A stretch of 64,000 bases of DNA from Candidatus Sulfotelmatobacter sp. (GCA_030041475.1 JASHNU010000079.1:62001-126000), one strand, 5' to 3'; numbered from the stretch's first letter, positions 53,884 through 63,714 are shown. Numbers and translations: made by a program. Notes: generated by a model not told the origin, from the sequence alone.

Positions 53884-55083
53884 TTACAGCGCACCGAAAA
53901 ATTTGCGCATGCGTTCCACACCGCGATCCAGTTCCGCCTTCGACGTTGCATAAGAAACGCGGATGTGATCGCCCGTGCCGAATCCTTCGCCCGGCACGGT
54001 CGCGACATGGGCTTCCCGCAACAGCCGCCCGGCCACGTCTGACGCCGACTTCAGCCCGCTTCGGCCCAGGAACGACGAAACGTTGGGGTAAGCATAGAAT
54101 GCTCCCTCCGGCATGGTGCAAGTTACTCCCGGAATCGACCGCAACCCTTTCACCACGTGATCGCGCAGCTCGATATATTCGCGCCGCATGTTTTCCACAC
54201 AATCCTGCGGCCCCTTCAGCGCAGCCACCGCGGCCTTCTGCACAATCGACGTAGGATTCGACGTCGACTGGCTCTGCAGCTTCGCCATGGCACTGATGAC
54301 CGGCACCGGGGCCAGCGCATATCCAAGGCGCCATCCCGTCATGGCATAAGTCTTCGAGAGCGATCCCAGCACCACCATGCGCTCCTTATATTCGCGCAGC
54401 GCTCCCACGGAAAATTTCTTGCCGGTGTAATTCAGGTACACGTAACACTCGTCGGAGAGCACCCAGATGCCGCGCTGGTGCGCCAGTCGCACGACCTCGG
54501 TCATATCATCGGCGTTCATCACCGCTCCCGACGGGTTCGAGGGCGAATTTAGAATGATCACCTTGGTCCGCGGCGTAATCAGCCTCGCCACCATTTCTGC
54601 CGTAACACGGAAGCCTTGCCCCTCGTCCGTTTCCAGCAGAACGCAATTCCCGCCCGCGTAACGAACAATGTCCTTGAACGAAACCCAGTACGGGACGGGG
54701 AGAATCACCTCGTCGCCGTGATCTACCAAAACCTGAATGGCATTGAAGAGTGCGTTCTTGCCGCCCGTGGCCGCGATCGCCTCTTCGCGCCGATAGTCGG
54801 AATCGAAGTCCACGTTATGCCGGTGCACAATCGCGTCGCGCAATTCCGCCGTCCCGGGCACGGCAGTGTACTTGGTGAAGTTGGCGTGAATCGCGCCAAT
54901 GCCAGCGTCTTTGATGTGCTGCGGAGTGGCGAAGTGAGGCTCGCCAGCTCCGAAATCGACCACGTCGATCCCTTGCGAGCGCAGCTTGTCAGCCTCGGCC
55001 ACTACTGCCATCGTGGCCGAAGGTTCGATGCGATTGATCCGGTCCGAAAGTTTCACGGCTTCCATGGTTTCCGTCGGGGTCAT
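53884..55083 (-). CDS. class I/II pyridoxal-phosphate aminotransferase (AspC-like)
   Basis: A 399-residue aminotransferase with the aspartate/prephenate type pattern IDVVDFGAGEPHFATP, AATGGKNALFNAIQVL, LNSPSNPSGAVM near residue 179, and the Schiff-base lysine in GSLSKTYAMTGWRLGYA near residue 244. An arginine near the C-terminus (HIRVSYATS) contacts the carboxylate. It probably makes aspartate or related amino acids. It starts with ATGA overlapping the coaD stop. Confidence 0.92.
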   Translation of the reverse strand: MTPTETMEAVKLSDRINRIEPSATMAVVAEADKLRSQGIDVVDFGAGEPHFATPQHIKDAGIGAIHANFTKYTAVPGTAELRDAIVHRHNVDFDSDYRREEAIAATGGKNALFNAIQVLVDHGDEVILPVPYWVSFKDIVRYAGGNCVLLETDEGQGFRVTAEMVARLITPRTKVIILNSPSNPSGAVMNADDMTEVVRLAHQRGIWVLSDECYVYLNYTGKKFSVGALREYKERMVVLGSLSKTYAMTGWRLGYALAPVPVISAMAKLQSQSTSNPTSIVQKAAVAALKGPQDCVENMRREYIELRDHVVKGLRSIPGVTCTMPEGAFYAYPNVSSFLGRSGLKSASDVAGRLLREAHVATVPGEGFGTGDHIRVSYATSKAELDRGVERMRKFFGAL

Positions 55084-55625
55084 GCCTTCTTCTTCCTTCG
55101 TTTGGGGACTTCGATCAGCGTCGGTTCCTGCAGCTTGTACGCCGGATCGAGCTTCTCACGCAGTTTCTGCTCGACAACTTCAGGCACAAGTCCCTTGACG
55201 GGCCCACCCGCTTGTGCCACCTCCCGCACCAGGCGCGAGCTTACATACGAATACTTGTCGGCGGGCATCATGAAGACGGTTTCGAGCGTGGGCTCGAGCT
55301 TGCGGTTCATCAGCGCCATCTGCAGCTCATATTCATAGTCGCTGATGGCGCGAATCCCACGCAGTACGCACATGGCGCCAATTGACTTTGCATACTCCAC
55401 CATCAATCCATCGAAGGTATCGATGCGGACGTTGCTCAGCTCAGCCGTCAGCTGCCGCAGCATCTCCGCCCGCTCAGCCACGCTGAACATCGGGCTCTTC
55501 TCCGAATTGCGCAGAATCGCAACCACCAGCTCTTCGAAGATCTTGGCACCTCGCTGAATCAGGTCGAGGTGCCCGTTGGTGGGCGGGTCGAACGAACCAG
55601 GATAAATGGCGATGCCCTTGTTCAA
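55080..55625 (-). CDS. coaD: phosphopantetheine adenylyltransferase CoaD
   Basis: CoaD makes dephospho-CoA from phosphopantetheine and ATP. Seen in 181 residues: the N-terminal AIYPGSFDPPTNGHLDLI (HxGH-type loop), RGIRAISDYEYELQMALMNR near residue 89, and YVSSRLVREVA near residue 125. The start is TTG at 55625 with GAGGACGA upstream. The C-terminus is lysine/arginine-rich. It overlaps the aminotransferase gene by four bases. Confidence 0.94.
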   Translation of the reverse strand: MNKGIAIYPGSFDPPTNGHLDLIQRGAKIFEELVVAILRNSEKSPMFSVAERAEMLRQLTAELSNVRIDTFDGLMVEYAKSIGAMCVLRGIRAISDYEYELQMALMNRKLEPTLETVFMMPADKYSYVSSRLVREVAQAGGPVKGLVPEVVEQKLREKLDPAYKLQEPTLIEVPKRRKKKA

Positions 55626-55725
55626 TCGTCCTCACAGGAAGACCGAAGGCTCGCATGCCGCGAGCCAGCTTGAAGCAATAGGAGATTCTATGCGGGCAGG
55701 AGCAGGGATGGCAACGTTAAGGAGC

Positions 55726-55780
55726 GTGTGGGGCCGGGTCTCCGATCCGGCCGGTGCGGGTCGAAGACCTGCACCCACAC
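55726..55780. repeat. three-stem palindromic element
   Basis: Outer arms GTGTGGG (55726-55732) and CCCACAC (55774-55780) enclose GGCCGG/CCGGCC (55732-55752) and TGCGGGTC/GACCTGCA (55755-55773). It lies between coaD and recA. Layout and motifs resemble the element at 60675-60720. Confidence 0.65.
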
Positions 55781-55798
55781 GAGCATCGAACGATGAAA

Positions 55799-56899
<1,101 letters not shown>

Positions 56900-56967
56900 G
56901 GTGGCTCCTTGGTAAGACTGGCTCTGTCTAAGAGCGCTGAGAATAAGTGCTTTCTAAGTCTGGCCGG

Positions 56968-56973
56968 ATTATA
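56968..56973 (-). promoter_or_regulatory. -10 box of recA
   Basis: TATAAT on the minus strand, about 68 bases before the recA ATG. The -35 region is weak (T-rich). Confidence 0.45.
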
Positions 56974-57071
56974 GCGTGAAATGAAAGCGAAGAAAAGGCG
57001 AATTTCGCAGATTGCGGTGGAAAACGTCCCGAAATGGGCAACGGGCGGGGGCCTCGACGTCGCGGAACATC

Positions 57072-57077
57072 TATAAT
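57072..57077 (+). promoter_or_regulatory. -10 box of the kinase-like gene
   Basis: A perfect TATAAT starts 35 bases before the GTG start at 57107. No clear -35. Confidence 0.45.
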
Positions 57078-57106
57078 CAGACCAACTTCGTTGGGACGAG
57101 GTGGTT

Positions 57107-58828
57107 GTGGATCGAGATCGTGTAATCAAGCAGGTCAAAACAAACGGTATACGGTCCGGTGGCCAGCTCCTGACCGTCATTAAGCCTCTCGGTGAGGGCG
57201 GCAATGGCGCAGCCCTGCTTTGCAAAAGCGAGGACGGGAAAGAATGCGTCGTGAAACTGTATCTCCCGCCCGAGAAGCGCGAGCTGGATGAGAGAGCAAT
57301 AGCGCGCTTCGAGAGCGAGATTAAGCTGACGACTACAATCCGCCATCCGAACGTGGTTAAGTCGCTCGATTCCGGCAGGCTACAGATTGGCGCCTACTCC
57401 CTTCCTTTCTACGTGATGCCACGGGCTACCAAAACTCTACGCGATTTCACCGATTCTCACGGCAACGATCCCGCCAAAATCGAGCAGAGGATGAGGATCT
57501 TCCTTCGCGCTGCGCTCGGCGTGGCCTGCCTCCACTCGAACGGCGTTTTTCACCGTAACCTCAAACCCGAGAACATCTTGATAAGCAGAGACGGCACGCC
57601 CTGGGTGGCCGATCTCGGAATCGCCCACGTCAATCCAGAGTTCGCATCGGGAGGGGTGAAGACCATGGAGAGCGAGCGCCTGCTGAACCGCGATTACTAT
57701 GCCCCGGAGCAGCGGTTCGGACGGGCAACCGAGGTAGACCACCGCGCTGACATATGCGCGCTCGGCTACATTTTGTACGAGCTTCTTGCAGGCTTTCCCC
57801 CCGTCCGGAACGGTTCGCCGGCCCTATCGAAAATCAATGAAGCGTTTGCCCCGTTGGATGCCATTTTTAACAGAATGACGGCACACGAGCCACCAGACCG
57901 ATTCGCGGTTCTTGAAGACGCGATTGAAGAGCTATCGATCGCCTTCGGGTGGATTCTGGCGACCACAAAAGGTGTTCGCCCGATGGAAAGCGCTAACGTC
58001 CCAGCGATGGTGAAGCTGCTGAAAAGCTCAAACGAAGCCCACAGACAGCGCGGGATCATTCTGGCGATGCAATTGCGCGAGGAAGCGCTGGATGCGCTTC
58101 ATCAGCTCACCGGGCACACGAGGCGCGACATCCGCAATTCGGCAGTAACTGCCCTTGGAGAGATTGCGCATCCCAGCTCCCTGCCATTCGTAGCGGGCTG
58201 CCTCTACGGCGGGAGCGGGAGAGCCTCGACCTTTCGCCCCTCTGCCGACACGGCAGCGGCGGCGATCGCCAGGTATCCCGCTGATCTGAGGCTACAAGTC
58301 TGCGGCCAAATCTCTCAGCCAATTCGCCCACATCAGGTTCAAGAAATGCTGAAGGACATCCCGAAGGACGTAGCGTACGCTACGGTGCAAAAGCTCCACA
58401 GTGCTGAACTGTTACTGCTCGACTGGAGCGAGATCCCGCTGACGGTCCTGGCGGCTATCGACGAGGAAAGGGCGTGGCCGGATATCGCCAAGCAGATGAG
58501 CGACGGTAAGATCGGAGGGTTTCAGGCTAGGCAATTGGTTTCGGTTCTTTCGCCGCCTCACCAACGTGAGTTCCTTGACGCCTGGATCGAACGCGAGAGG
58601 GATGGCTGGTTTTTCGACTATCTGTTCAAGGCCATTCTCGGAGCCGACATTGCACCCAAAGAGAGGGCTCAACTCCTCACGCGCTTGAGATTCAAGGTCG
58701 AGGACGCAGCGGCATTCAAGAATCAGTGGGAACTGCTCGCGAGCATTCGTGACGCTGAATCAAGGCAAGGCGGCATCGCGCCACAACCCGACAAGATCTT
58801 CGCGCACCTCCTAGAGGAAGGGTCCTAG
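57107..58828 (+). CDS. protein kinase-like protein with HRN motif and helical repeats
   Basis: A 573-residue protein. Residues 20-290 are a eukaryotic-type kinase fold: Gly-rich loop LGEGGNGA (28-35), lysine K50 in CVVKLY, FHRNLKPENILI (148-159) and VADLGIAH (167-174), then YYAPEQRFG. The catalytic aspartate of HRD is Asn151, while the metal-binding Asp169 is kept, so it is probably inactive or atypical. Residues 300-560 form HEAT-like repeats (REEALDALHQLTGHTRRDIR). The start GTG at 57107 has GAGG five bases upstream. No membrane segment is seen. Possible role: scaffold or signalling adaptor. Confidence 0.82.
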   Translation: MDRDRVIKQVKTNGIRSGGQLLTVIKPLGEGGNGAALLCKSEDGKECVVKLYLPPEKRELDERAIARFESEIKLTTTIRHPNVVKSLDSGRLQIGAYSLPFYVMPRATKTLRDFTDSHGNDPAKIEQRMRIFLRAALGVACLHSNGVFHRNLKPENILISRDGTPWVADLGIAHVNPEFASGGVKTMESERLLNRDYYAPEQRFGRATEVDHRADICALGYILYELLAGFPPVRNGSPALSKINEAFAPLDAIFNRMTAHEPPDRFAVLEDAIEELSIAFGWILATTKGVRPMESANVPAMVKLLKSSNEAHRQRGIILAMQLREEALDALHQLTGHTRRDIRNSAVTALGEIAHPSSLPFVAGCLYGGSGRASTFRPSADTAAAAIARYPADLRLQVCGQISQPIRPHQVQEMLKDIPKDVAYATVQKLHSAELLLLDWSEIPLTVLAAIDEERAWPDIAKQMSDGKIGGFQARQLVSVLSPPHQREFLDAWIERERDGWFFDYLFKAILGADIAPKERAQLLTRLRFKVEDAAAFKNQWELLASIRDAESRQGGIAPQPDKIFAHLLEEGS

Positions 58829-58863
58829 ATCGGTCATCCTCGGTTCTGCAGTCCCGCCCGCAT

Positions 58864-58891
58864 CTCGCGGGCAGGAGTGCGCGCGCCACAC
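58864..58891. repeat. short palindromic repeat, intergenic
   Basis: CTCGCGGGCAGG...GCGCGCCACAC, the same plan as the moeA insert at 14011-14038. It lies just before the end of the thyX-like gene. Confidence 0.6.
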
Positions 58892-58892
58892 T

Positions 58893-60614
58893 CTACCTTT
58901 GCAGCAAATCCACTGGCGCGGTCACATCGTGAACGCGGAAATACTTGGCCAACGCCGGATACTTCCGGGCCACGGCCTCATACATCGCATAGGCCACGCT
59001 GCGATAGGAGACATGCCCCGCCGGGGTGGTGCGCAACTCCGCGATGTAAACGGCCTCGGCGAAGTCCATCTTGAACAGCGCCCGCTTTTTGAACGCCAGC
59101 GGAATGGCGTATTGCGAATTTTCTTCTGCTTCGGCGGCCTTGCGAGCAGCCAGATTCTCCACCGTCGCCTGTGCCCGGCGCATCGCCGCCTCAAACCGGG
59201 GACGCATGCCGGCATCTTCCAGGTCCATCAGCATCTCGTATCCGTGCTGCGTGGTCGACTGCTGCATGACCTGAATGCAGCGCCGATGACGGTGCATGTC
59301 GCGGAATCCGCCTGTGTCCATGAGAATGTCGAAGCGGAACTGCTGCCCGGCGCGGAAAGCGCGCAACATTTCATCGTGCTTGCCGCGATGCCGCAGGCCC
59401 AGGTCGATAATTTCGCGCCGCCGCCGCTCGCCCGCCACCTGCACCGCCTGCCGAATCTGCCGGTAGGAATAATGGCTGTGCTCGTAGAGCAGCGTGGTCG
59501 CAATTTCCACTTCCAGCGGCTCGTCGTCGAGCAGGTCCACAATCGCTTTCGACGGCGCCAACTGCTCGTGCCGCATCAGCTCGCGTGCCGCCTGCCGCAA
59601 CTCGCGCCGCGTGGCCATCTCATACTCGTTCGGATCGGCATATTTCACCAGCGTCGGCGCCACGCGGACCTCGCGTAGCAATTCCTGCTCCGCCCGCGCA
59701 CCCAGCTCCGGATTCGCCGCGCGAATCTGCTCCACCAGCGCGCGCAGGGAATCGGCATTCACGTTGTAGGCCGGTCCTGTCGCCGCCTTCTTCAACGATT
59801 CGCCCAGCACGCGCACTTCTTTGTGCGTATGCGAGAGCAGATGGGCGACCTGCATTTCCAAAGTTCGCGCGTTCACGATCTCGCCCAAAGAAGTATTCGT
59901 GGCCAGCGGCAGCAGGTAGCGGGTGATGTCGAATGCCCGCGCCTTCAGCGTGCGCTCGTACGTCTCCTGCTTCATATCGGCGGGCTTGGGCGTAATGCTG
60001 ATCAGGTAATCGGTCATCACCGCCGAGAGCGATTCGTACTCAGCGAAGAGAAAATCCATCGTCTCGCGATAGAGCCTGCGGGCTTCGTCGTCGGCGCCAA
60101 AGTCCGGCGTGTAATACCCGCTCTTTTTGAAGTCCTGATAGCGCGTCGAGCGCTCCTGCCCGTCCCAGCGCTGCTCGTCGGCCAGCTCGATCGCTGCCAG
60201 AATCGAAAGCCGCTCGACCGCCAGCGCAATGTGCGCCAGGTCGGCAATCGAACGATGCCCGTACTGGAAATAAAAAGTGTTGAGGAACTTCTCCGCCTTC
60301 TGCGAACTGATCTCGCGCAGCGACTCTTTCATCGACAGCGCCGACCGCGAATACTTCGCCATCGCGTAAGCCTGAATCTCCGGCTCCACGCCGAAAACGG
60401 CAAAGACTTCGGTAGAAGGTTCAGCGGCCGACGCGGACGCCGCGTCGGGCGTGGGGTTCGCCGCTGGAGCAGCATTGTCTGCCCCCGGTTTTTCCGCCCA
60501 GGCCCGCTGCGGCGAACGGTGCCCGGACCCGCCGGAAATGGGCACTACGCTCGCTGAATTCTTGTTGGAGGTTTCGGGCATCACGATAACTTCATTCGCC
60601 GCATTTTGAGCCAT
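58893..60614 (-). CDS. thyX: flavin-dependent thymidylate synthase, tandem two-domain form
   Basis: ThyX makes dTMP using FAD, NADPH and methylene-THF. The 573-residue protein has a disordered Ala/Pro N-terminus (1-70) and two ThyX-like halves. The first, near 90-290, has YGHRSIADLAH and QERSTRYQDF (153-162), matching the ExSxRY end of the signature but with the RHR replaced. The second, near 330-570, has GFRDMHRHRRC with RHR at 442-444 but lacks the NExSxRY end (MQQSTTQHGY, 450-459). Typical ThyX has 220-250 residues. A composite site across the halves is an inference. The ATG at 60614 begins the frame. Confidence 0.78.
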   Translation of the reverse strand: MAQNAANEVIVMPETSNKNSASVVPISGGSGHRSPQRAWAEKPGADNAAPAANPTPDAASASAAEPSTEVFAVFGVEPEIQAYAMAKYSRSALSMKESLREISSQKAEKFLNTFYFQYGHRSIADLAHIALAVERLSILAAIELADEQRWDGQERSTRYQDFKKSGYYTPDFGADDEARRLYRETMDFLFAEYESLSAVMTDYLISITPKPADMKQETYERTLKARAFDITRYLLPLATNTSLGEIVNARTLEMQVAHLLSHTHKEVRVLGESLKKAATGPAYNVNADSLRALVEQIRAANPELGARAEQELLREVRVAPTLVKYADPNEYEMATRRELRQAARELMRHEQLAPSKAIVDLLDDEPLEVEIATTLLYEHSHYSYRQIRQAVQVAGERRRREIIDLGLRHRGKHDEMLRAFRAGQQFRFDILMDTGGFRDMHRHRRCIQVMQQSTTQHGYEMLMDLEDAGMRPRFEAAMRRAQATVENLAARKAAEAEENSQYAIPLAFKKRALFKMDFAEAVYIAELRTTPAGHVSYRSVAYAMYEAVARKYPALAKYFRVHDVTAPVDLLQR

Positions 60615-60674
60615 GAGTGTTGGAATGTTAATCGCCGGCCTTGTGAATTAGCAATGCAAGTTTCGGCACGTTGC

Positions 60675-60720
60675 GTGTGGGTCCGGAGCTTTGATCCGGA
60701 CAAGTCGAGCGCCGCTCGAC
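60675..60720. repeat. GTGTGGGTCCGGA palindromic element
   Basis: TCCGGA units flank a short loop and are followed by GTCGAGC/GCTCGAC. It is close in plan to the element at 55726-55780. It lies in the promoter region between thyX and fabG. Confidence 0.5.
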
Positions 60721-60741
60721 GGATTTAGCCTCACCGCCGAG

Positions 60742-60747
60742 TATAAT
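60742..60747 (+). promoter_or_regulatory. -10 box of fabG
   Basis: TATAAT with about 35 bases of leader after the predicted start, ending in GGGAG before the ATG. Confidence 0.5.
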
Positions 60748-60788
60748 CTTGCGTTCTACATTGCACTCGAACATCCCGGGAGCCCCTT

Positions 60789-61532
60789 ATGTCCCTTTCC
60801 GGCCACATCGCCTTCGTCACCGGCGCCTCGCAAGGCATCGGACGCACTTGCGCTCTCCGTCTAGCTAAAGACGGAGCGGCGCTCGCCGTCGCCGCCCGCA
60901 ATCAGGAAAAGCTGCACGAACTGGTTAGCGAAATCACTGCCGCCGGCGGTCAAGCTACCGCCTTCCCGCTCGACGTGGCCGACGAAGAGCAAATCAAGTC
61001 TGTCGTCAAGGCCGCCACCGCGCAATTCGGCAAAATCGACATTCTCGTCAACAACGCGGGTATCACGCGCGACCAGCTCGTCATGCGCATGAAACGCGCC
61101 GACTGGGACGCGGTGCTCCAGACTAATCTCACCTCCGCTTATCTCTGCGTCCAGCAAGTCATTAGTTCCATGCTCAAACAGCGCTGGGGACGCATCATTA
61201 ACATCACGAGCGTTTTTGGTCAGATGGGTCAGGCGGGGCAGGCCAACTACGCCGCGTCGAAGGCTGGACTCATCGGCCTTACTATGGCGATTGCCCGCGA
61301 AGTCGGCTCGCGTAACATAACCTGTAACGCAGTCGCCCCGGGCTTCATCGAAACGCCTATGACGACGGTTCTCGGCGAGGAGTTCAAGCAGACCGCCGTT
61401 AAGCAGATTCCGCTCGGGAGGGTCGGATCGCCGGATGATGTCGCAGCCGCAGTTGCGTTTCTCGCATCGGATGAAGCGTCCTACATCACCGGCCACGTGC
61501 TCAACGTGAACGGCGGCATGCTGATGGGATAA
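60789..61532 (+). CDS. fabG: 3-oxoacyl-[acyl-carrier-protein] reductase FabG
   Basis: A short-chain dehydrogenase (247 residues) for the NADPH reduction step of fatty acid elongation. Seen: the cofactor motif VTGASQGIGRT, VNNAGITRDQL near residue 90, the catalytic Ser-Tyr-Lys in NITSVFGQ and NYAASKAGLIGL, and CNAVAPGFIETPMT. GGGAG precedes the ATG at 60789. No other fab gene is adjacent; a different SDR role is possible but the match is close. Confidence 0.92.
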   Translation: MSLSGHIAFVTGASQGIGRTCALRLAKDGAALAVAARNQEKLHELVSEITAAGGQATAFPLDVADEEQIKSVVKAATAQFGKIDILVNNAGITRDQLVMRMKRADWDAVLQTNLTSAYLCVQQVISSMLKQRWGRIINITSVFGQMGQAGQANYAASKAGLIGLTMAIAREVGSRNITCNAVAPGFIETPMTTVLGEEFKQTAVKQIPLGRVGSPDDVAAAVAFLASDEASYITGHVLNVNGGMLMG

Positions 61533-61533
61533 A

Positions 61534-61627
61534 CCTTTCACCAGAGAGGGCACAGAGATCACAGAGGAATCATGAATGCGAATCCCAAAGTTCCCTCCGT
61601 GTCCTCTGTGCCAGCGGTGGCAAAAGG
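61534..61627. repeat. inverted repeat covering the GNAT start codon
   Basis: CCTTTCACC...GGGCACAGAG at left and CTCTGTGCC...AAAAGG at right, facing each other. It is related to the CACCACAGAGACA repeats in dinG and the ATP ligase gene. The ATG at 61572 lies inside, so the first 17 or so residues come from the repeat. Confidence 0.6.
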
Positions 61628-62117
61628 TTTGACTTTCCTTCAAGCTGAGTCGCCGTCGCAGATTGCCCAGGCCCGCGAACTGTTCCTCGAATACGCGCAG
61701 TCGCTCGGCTTCAGCCTGTGCTTCCAGAATTTCGACAGGGAACTCGCAAGCCTTCCCGGCGACTACGCGCCTCCTGCAGGTCGTTTGCTCCTGGCCGAGT
61801 ACGACGGGGAACTTTCCGGCTGTGTAGCGCTGCACAAACTAGATTCCGGCGCCGGTGCCCAGGCCGGTTACGAAGTTTGTGAAATGAAGCGACTCTACCT
61901 TCGCCCGCGGTTTCGCGGGAAAGGACTGGGACGCGGCCTCGCCGACCGCATCATCGTCGAAGCCCGCGCCATTGGATATAAGCGCATGCGCCTCGATACG
62001 GTTGAGCCGGTCATGAAAGACGCGGTCGCCATGTACCGCCGGCTCGGCTTCCGCGAGATCGCGCCGTATTGCGCGAATCCGATGGCCGGCGCGCTCTACA
62101 TGGAACTGGACCTATGA
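61572..62117 (+). CDS. GNAT family N-acetyltransferase
   Basis: A 181-residue acetyltransferase. Seen: SPSQIAQARELFLEYAQSLG near residue 28, MKRLYLRPRFRGKGLGRGLADRI near residue 104 (the acetyl-CoA loop), and VAMYRRLGFREIAPYCANP near residue 151. The substrate is unknown. The N-terminal 17 residues (Val/Ser/Pro-rich) derive from an inverted repeat, so the true start may be later. The stop overlaps the next small gene by ATGA. Confidence 0.82.
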   Translation: MNANPKVPSVSSVPAVAKGLTFLQAESPSQIAQARELFLEYAQSLGFSLCFQNFDRELASLPGDYAPPAGRLLLAEYDGELSGCVALHKLDSGAGAQAGYEVCEMKRLYLRPRFRGKGLGRGLADRIIVEARAIGYKRMRLDTVEPVMKDAVAMYRRLGFREIAPYCANPMAGALYMELDL

Positions 62118-62287
62118 CGAAGGAAAGGTGGATCATTAGCGTTTTCCTGGTCATGGTTGCCGTAGATGTCGTCTGTCTGGCAATAGGAGAACCCCAAAGT
62201 TGGCTGGCCGGTTTCGGAGCCCGCGGAGTCGTATTAGACTTCGTGATCGGGATTGTCCTGCTGTTTCGATACGTCAAGGAGGGTTGA
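62114..62287 (+). CDS. small membrane protein, hypothetical
   Basis: A 57-residue protein with two hydrophobic helices (WIISVFLVMVAVDVVCLAI and VVLDFVIGIVLLFRY). Its ATG overlaps the GNAT stop (ATGA), so it is translationally coupled. The dienelactone hydrolase gene begins five bases after its stop. No family recognised. Confidence 0.65.
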   Translation: MTKERWIISVFLVMVAVDVVCLAIGEPQSWLAGFGARGVVLDFVIGIVLLFRYVKEG

Positions 62288-62292
62288 AAACC

Positions 62293-63036
62293 ATGAAAAG
62301 ATCCTGGACGTGGTGCATAGTAATTCTTCTGGCAAGCGCCGCGTTCGCCGCCGACGGCAAAACTGTCTCGTACAAAAGCGGCGATGAAATGGTGCAAGCG
62401 GTTCTCTACACTCCGTCAGGCAAAGCCCCGTTCCCGGCGGTTATCGTGATTCACGAATGGTGGGGCCTGAACGATTGGGTGAAAGACCAGGCCTCGAAAC
62501 TGGCCGATCAGGGTTACGTCGCGCTTGCGGTGGATCTCTATCGCGGCAAAGTCGCCAAAACGCCTGACGAAGCGCACGAGATCATGCGCGGAGTGCCGCA
62601 GGACCGCGCCAAACGCGATCTCGGCGCGGCGTTCGACTTTCTCGCCTCGCAGCCCAACGTGAAGAAGGACCGCATTGGCGCCATCGGCTGGTGCATGGGC
62701 GGCGGCTATGCGCTCGATGTTGCCCTGCAGGAACCCACGCTCGCCGCCGACGTGATCAACTACGGCCATCTGGCGACCGACACCGACGCTTTGAAGAAAG
62801 TCAACGCGCCCATCCTCGGATTGTTCGGAGGCCAGGATCGCGGCATCACTCCTGACGACGTGCACAAATTCGAAGCGACAATGAAACAGCTCAGCAAGAA
62901 AATAGACGTCAAGATTTACGACGACGCTGGCCACGCCTTCGAAAATTCCAACAATAAAGATGGATACCGCCCCGCCGACGCCGCTGATGCCTGGCAGCGC
63001 ACGGTGGACTTTCTCGCAGCGACATTGAAAAAGTAG
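62293..63036 (+). CDS. secreted dienelactone hydrolase family protein
   Basis: An alpha/beta hydrolase (247 residues) with a signal peptide (SWTWCIVILLASAAFAADG). It shows the catalytic cysteine in IGWCMGGGYAL near residue 132, aspartate in LFGGQDRGI near residue 178, and histidine in DDAGHAFENS near residue 212. Family members open lactone rings or hydrolyse esters; the natural substrate is unknown. AAGGAGGG lies nine bases before the ATG at 62293. It follows the small membrane protein gene and may be in the same operon. Confidence 0.9.
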   Translation: MKRSWTWCIVILLASAAFAADGKTVSYKSGDEMVQAVLYTPSGKAPFPAVIVIHEWWGLNDWVKDQASKLADQGYVALAVDLYRGKVAKTPDEAHEIMRGVPQDRAKRDLGAAFDFLASQPNVKKDRIGAIGWCMGGGYALDVALQEPTLAADVINYGHLATDTDALKKVNAPILGLFGGQDRGITPDDVHKFEATMKQLSKKIDVKIYDDAGHAFENSNNKDGYRPADAADAWQRTVDFLAATLKK

Positions 63037-63257
63037 ACGGCGTCATTTTTGGCATCCTCGAAACGCCGTGCTGGGCGGCCCATTGCCGCCGATTCGTTAC
63101 TTATACAACGTGCAAGTATTGGCGCCGTCTTCCCCGGCTGCGCCTCCGACGTGGGTTTTCCCTGCATGGCACGAACGTCCCGCGCATGGCACAAATTTCC
63201 CACTTGCCAGACGATGCCGATCTGGTTACCATGACCCATCCTGAAATGCTCCCTACC

Positions 63258-63605
63258 ATGAATATCGGCGAGACCATTCGCAACTACCGGCTGCAGAAAG
63301 GAATGTCTCAGGGCGACATCGAAAAGCGCACCGGCCTGCTCCGTTGCTATCTGTCGCGTGTGGAAAACGGCCACACCATTCCCTCGCTCGACACTCTTTC
63401 AAAGATCGCCGGGGCCATGGAGCTTCCCTTATCGCAGTTCTTCGCCGAACCCGGCCACAACAACGGTTCCAAGGGACTGCCCCAGCTCTCTGACGACGAA
63501 GTCCGTTTCCTTAGCCAGATCCGCCGCTACGCCACCAATCTCAACGACAGCGACCGCAAGCTGGTTCTCGCCATGGTCAAGAAAATGGCGGCGAACGCGA
63601 AATAG
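63258..63605 (+). CDS. XRE-family helix-turn-helix regulator
   Basis: A 115-residue DNA-binding protein with the HTH_3 fold: NIGETIRNYRLQKGMSQGDI, EKRTGLLRCYLSRVENGHT and IPSLDTLSKIAGAMELPLSQFF (residues 1-65). The C-terminal helical part (LSDDEVRFLSQIRRYATNLN) may form dimers or a sensor. The start at 63258 begins the HTH; an ATG at 63186 would add 24 residues and cannot be excluded. No ribosome site is clear. Targets unknown. Confidence 0.82.
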   Translation: MNIGETIRNYRLQKGMSQGDIEKRTGLLRCYLSRVENGHTIPSLDTLSKIAGAMELPLSQFFAEPGHNNGSKGLPQLSDDEVRFLSQIRRYATNLNDSDRKLVLAMVKKMAANAK

Positions 63606-63714
63606 CTGACGGGTTAAGCCGAACCCGCTGCACTTTAGTTCAATTCCCCTCTGTGACCATCAGGTACCTGCCAGCCTCTCGCATTCCTCCCTAAACTGTT
63701 CGTGGAGACAGTCC

